DNA of 7,530 nt from UMGS692 sp963653425 (GTDB taxonomy: Bacteria; Bacillota; Clostridia; Christensenellales; CAG-314): contig CAVJWC010000023.1 of the NCBI GenBank assembly GCA_963653425.1, positions 1 through 7,530 of the forward strand, given 5' to 3'. Each line of letters opens with the position of its first letter. Positions within the stretch are counted from its first letter, which is position 1. This document shows positions 6,014-7,530 of this stretch, in pieces. The translations under genes were made by a program, and so were the position numbers. Below the pieces are notes generated by a model. The model ran no database searches and was not told the DNA's origin. It worked only from the letters and a program-made list of their open reading frames with translations.

Positions 6014-6022
6014 TCGATTCTT

Positions 6023-6071
6023 AAAAAACTTCAGGCAGAACGATAGTTTTCCCCACACGTCGAAGTTTTTT
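6023..6071. repeat. Inverted repeat AAAAAACTTC / GAAGTTTTTT
   Basis: A perfect 10-bp inverted repeat with a 29-base loop sits between the tandem array and the two-hairpin segment. The right arm runs into a seventh T. It might act as a plus-strand terminator shielding the peptidase gene from readthrough, but the large loop and A/T-rich stem make it weak. Confidence 0.5.
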
Positions 6072-6076
6072 TGGTA

Positions 6077-6130
6077 GGCTTTTTTACAAAAAAGCCGAAA
6101 GTTCTTTGGCTCTTTCTTTCAAGAAAGAAT
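6077..6130 (-). repeat. Two-hairpin right end of element E1
   Basis: 51 of 54 bases match positions 1-54. Hairpin one is GGCTTTTTT-AC-AAAAAAGCC (6077-6096). Hairpin three is TCTTTCTT-TC-AAGAAAGA (6111-6128). A competing middle stem, AGCC-G-AAAG-TT-CTTT-GGCT (6093-6111), shares bases with both; on the minus strand its equivalent is followed by TTTTTT and resembles an intrinsic terminator. Confidence 0.8.
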
Positions 6131-6139
6131 CAAATTCAT

Positions 6140-6168
6140 TTGTTTTTAACGGAAAAATGTGATAAAAT
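6140..6168 (+). promoter_or_regulatory. Promoter of the M20 peptidase gene
   Basis: -35 TTGTTT (6140-6145), 17-base spacer, -10 TAAAAT (6163-6168). Start of transcription is expected near 6175, giving a leader of about 70 bases. The -35 begins nine bases after the end of the repeat element at 6130, mirroring the nadE promoter on the other side. Confidence 0.65.
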
Positions 6169-6232
6169 ACGATATGAATATAAAATGAGAAACAGTAGGG
6201 TTGCGTTTTTCCAAAAAGTGCGTGACTTTACG

Positions 6233-6239
6233 AAAGGAG
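6233..6239 (+). promoter_or_regulatory. Ribosome binding site AAAGGAG of the M20 peptidase gene
   Basis: AAAGGAG is followed by four A residues and then the ATG at 6244. This is a strong match that fixes the start. Confidence 0.85.
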
Positions 6240-6243
6240 AAAA

Positions 6244-7428
6244 ATGTATAAATATCAGCAGGCAGTAGATTTATTCCTTAAACTGGTTCAGATTGACAGT
6301 CCTTCTCTCGAAGAAAAGGCGATGTGCGATTTCATTGAGAATTACGCAAAAGAAAACTGGAAAGACGCGAAAGTTACCGTAGACGAAATTCATCTCGACA
6401 AACTTCCCGCCGACGTTCTCGGACGTTTGCCCGAAAAGGACAAAACCGCGGTTACTCATCAGGTTTACGTAGAAATCCCGGCTAACGTTCAGGGCAAACC
6501 TTCCATGCTTTTAGGCGCGCACGTAGACACGGTAAACCCCGGTAAAGGCGTTAAACCCTCGATTACCGAAGAAGGCAAGATAGTTTCCGACGGCACGACC
6601 GTTCTCGGAAGCGACGATAAAGCCGGAGTTGCGGGCATAATCACGGCTATCGACGAACTCTACAAAAACAATCTTCCTCACGGCAGAATCATGTGCGTAT
6701 TCACCGCCTGCGAAGAAAAAGGACTTCTCGGCGCAAGACTTGCTCCCGTCGACGAAATGGGACTCGATTACGGTTACGTTTTCGACACCACCGGCAGAGT
6801 AGGCGAAATCGTAGAACGCGTTCAGCATTCTCAGACGGTCGAAATCAACGTTAAGGTAAGCAACATCCCCAACCACGCTTACGCTCTTACCGTTCAGAAC
6901 GCTCTCGGCGTTGCAAGCGAAATCATCGCAAAACTTCCCAAAGGACTCTGGGACAAAGCCGAATACACCCTTTCCAACGTAACTTCTCTTAAAACCGAAA
7001 GCGAACCCGGTTATCTCGTTCCCAATAAAGCTACCGTTAAATTCAGTATCAGAAGCTTTATCCCCACGGAACTTAAAGTTCTCCGCGATATGTTCGGTAA
7101 ACTCATTGACGCAATGAACTTCGAAAATACCGAAATCACCTACAAGATCTCCCCCGAAAAGACTATGGGCTACGACAACACCCAGTCCGAAACGGGCAGA
7201 AAAATGATGAGCGACGCCGCTTCCGCTATAAAAGAACTGGGTATCGAACCCAAATACCTCCGCGACGGCCTCGGCGGTCACGACGCAAGTATCTACAGAA
7301 TCAAAGGCGTCCCCTCCCTCGTCCTCTCGTGCGGTATGCAGGACATACATACCACCCGCGAATGGTGCTATGCCGAAGACGTCAGCCTTACTACGGAACT
7401 TATCCTGAAACTCATAGAAAAAGCTTAA
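6244..7428 (+). CDS. M20 family metallopeptidase, PepT-like (tripeptidase-type)
   Basis: A 394-residue cytoplasmic zinc aminopeptidase-like enzyme, expected to hydrolyse small peptides. By comparison with peptidase T, the metal site is complete. GAHVDTV holds ligand His93 and Asp95, GSDDKAG holds the bridging Asp124, and ACEEKG holds the general base Glu157 and ligand Glu158. Ligand Asp181 is in FDTTG and ligand His369 is in DIHTTREW. GGHDAS (344-349) is the conserved C-terminal loop. The lid/dimerisation domain spans roughly 195-305 and includes Arg270. In that domain the usual H-A-G element reads IPNHAYA (208-214), with Tyr replacing Gly. The start has an AAAGGAG site and a good promoter. 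The gene is monocistronic in this window, and a repeat-element hairpin starts on the base after its stop. Whether it is a true tripeptidase or another M20 peptidase is not decided, so no symbol is given. Confidence 0.92.
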   Translation: MYKYQQAVDLFLKLVQIDSPSLEEKAMCDFIENYAKENWKDAKVTVDEIHLDKLPADVLGRLPEKDKTAVTHQVYVEIPANVQGKPSMLLGAHVDTVNPGKGVKPSITEEGKIVSDGTTVLGSDDKAGVAGIITAIDELYKNNLPHGRIMCVFTACEEKGLLGARLAPVDEMGLDYGYVFDTTGRVGEIVERVQHSQTVEINVKVSNIPNHAYALTVQNALGVASEIIAKLPKGLWDKAEYTLSNVTSLKTESEPGYLVPNKATVKFSIRSFIPTELKVLRDMFGKLIDAMNFENTEITYKISPEKTMGYDNTQSETGRKMMSDAASAIKELGIEPKYLRDGLGGHDASIYRIKGVPSLVLSCGMQDIHTTREWCYAEDVSLTTELILKLIEKA

Positions 7429-7530
7429 CCTACTTTCTTTGGAAAAGAAAGTAGGCAAAGAAACTTTCACCGTGGGGTAAAGCGAAACAATACGTAGTCC
7501 GCTTTTGAAAAAATAATGCAAACTTTGAAG
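7429..7530. repeat. Left end of a further hairpin element (partial copy E2)
   Basis: The hairpin CCTACTTTCTTT-GGA-AAAGAAAGTAGG (7429-7455) starts on the base after the peptidase stop codon. It is followed by CAAAGAAACTTTCACCG (7456-7472), identical to the start of the 63-base units at 5695 and 5946. After 7472 it diverges, keeping only short matches such as CAATACG to a B-type unit, and runs off the window. It would lie in the 3' end of the peptidase transcript. Confidence 0.75.

Larger units (their letters stand above)
5670..6130. repeat. Complete intergenic hairpin-capped repeat element (copy E1)
   Basis: The left end is a perfect 12-bp hairpin plus CAAAGAAACTTTC. The interior holds five units of about 63 bases (5695-6013). 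The right part holds an inverted repeat (6023-6071) and the two-hairpin segment 6077-6130. In reverse complement that segment reads hairpin (AAAGAAAG core), CCAAAGAACTTTC, hairpin, so the two ends are related in inverted orientation. Partial copies at 1-54 (right end) and 7429-7530 (left end) show the same polarity of ends. There is no transposase or other protein gene inside. It could be a non-autonomous mobile element, a BIME-like repeat or a structured RNA; I do not recognise a named family. It fills exactly the space between the outward promoters of nadE and the M20 peptidase. Confidence 0.7.

Noticed and set aside
5566..6077. Open frames of 71-94 codons (both strands) encoding 21-residue repeats across the 63-bp array
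   Set aside because: The unit length of 63 is a multiple of three, so repeats stay open by chance; one 62-base unit shifts the frame, there is no ribosome binding site, and the DNA structure explains the pattern better. A repeat protein is not strictly excluded.
6071..6268. 65-codon open frame overlapping the start of the peptidase gene
   Set aside because: It begins within the repeat element, has no ribosome binding site, and spans the peptidase promoter and ribosome binding site.
6511..7521. 336-codon open frame on the minus strand over the peptidase gene
   Set aside because: It is a shadow of the M20 gene; its N-terminus is repeat-element sequence and the product has no recognisable motif.

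Overview
The window reads as chromosomal DNA of a low-to-mid GC Gram-positive bacterium, probably an uncultured member of the Clostridia. This is inferred from the style of the proteins (a Firmicutes-type UvrA, a short ammonia-dependent NadE with a GNSGGKD loop, a YczE-type membrane protein, a PepT-like M20 peptidase), from AAAGGAG/GGAGG ribosome binding sites, and from use of the standard code with TGA as a stop. The exact lineage cannot be fixed from the sequence alone.

Layout: the left edge (1-54) is the end of an intergenic hairpin element. uvrA follows (66-2894, +), then a YczE-like membrane protein (3098-3841, +). Next comes a gene-poor stretch with a 50-residue protein carrying four CXXC pairs (4188-4340, +), closed by a probably bidirectional terminator (about 4473-4518). 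nadE lies on the minus strand (4761-5495). A 461-base hairpin-capped repeat element (5670-6130) separates the nadE promoter from the promoter of an M20/PepT-like peptidase (6244-7428, +). Directly after that stop codon another copy of the element begins and runs off the window.

The genes do not form one pathway: DNA repair, membrane protein, zinc-ribbon-like microprotein, NAD synthesis, peptide hydrolysis. What unites the window is the intergenic DNA. Three copies or partial copies of one element sit at gene boundaries. The left end of the element is a perfect 12-bp hairpin followed by CAAAGAAACTTTC. The right end is a related sequence in reverse complement plus a second hairpin. The one complete copy holds five 63-bp tandem units arranged A-B-C-A-B (188-bp higher-order period), each able to form an internal stem. 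Paired base changes between copies suggest that the folded form matters. I do not recognise this as a named family; this is the part of the window most worth following up.

Other intergenic DNA holds short imperfect tandem repeats, small palindromes of the form TCGTT-N-AACGA, and a 10-bp phased A-tract run in the nadE leader.
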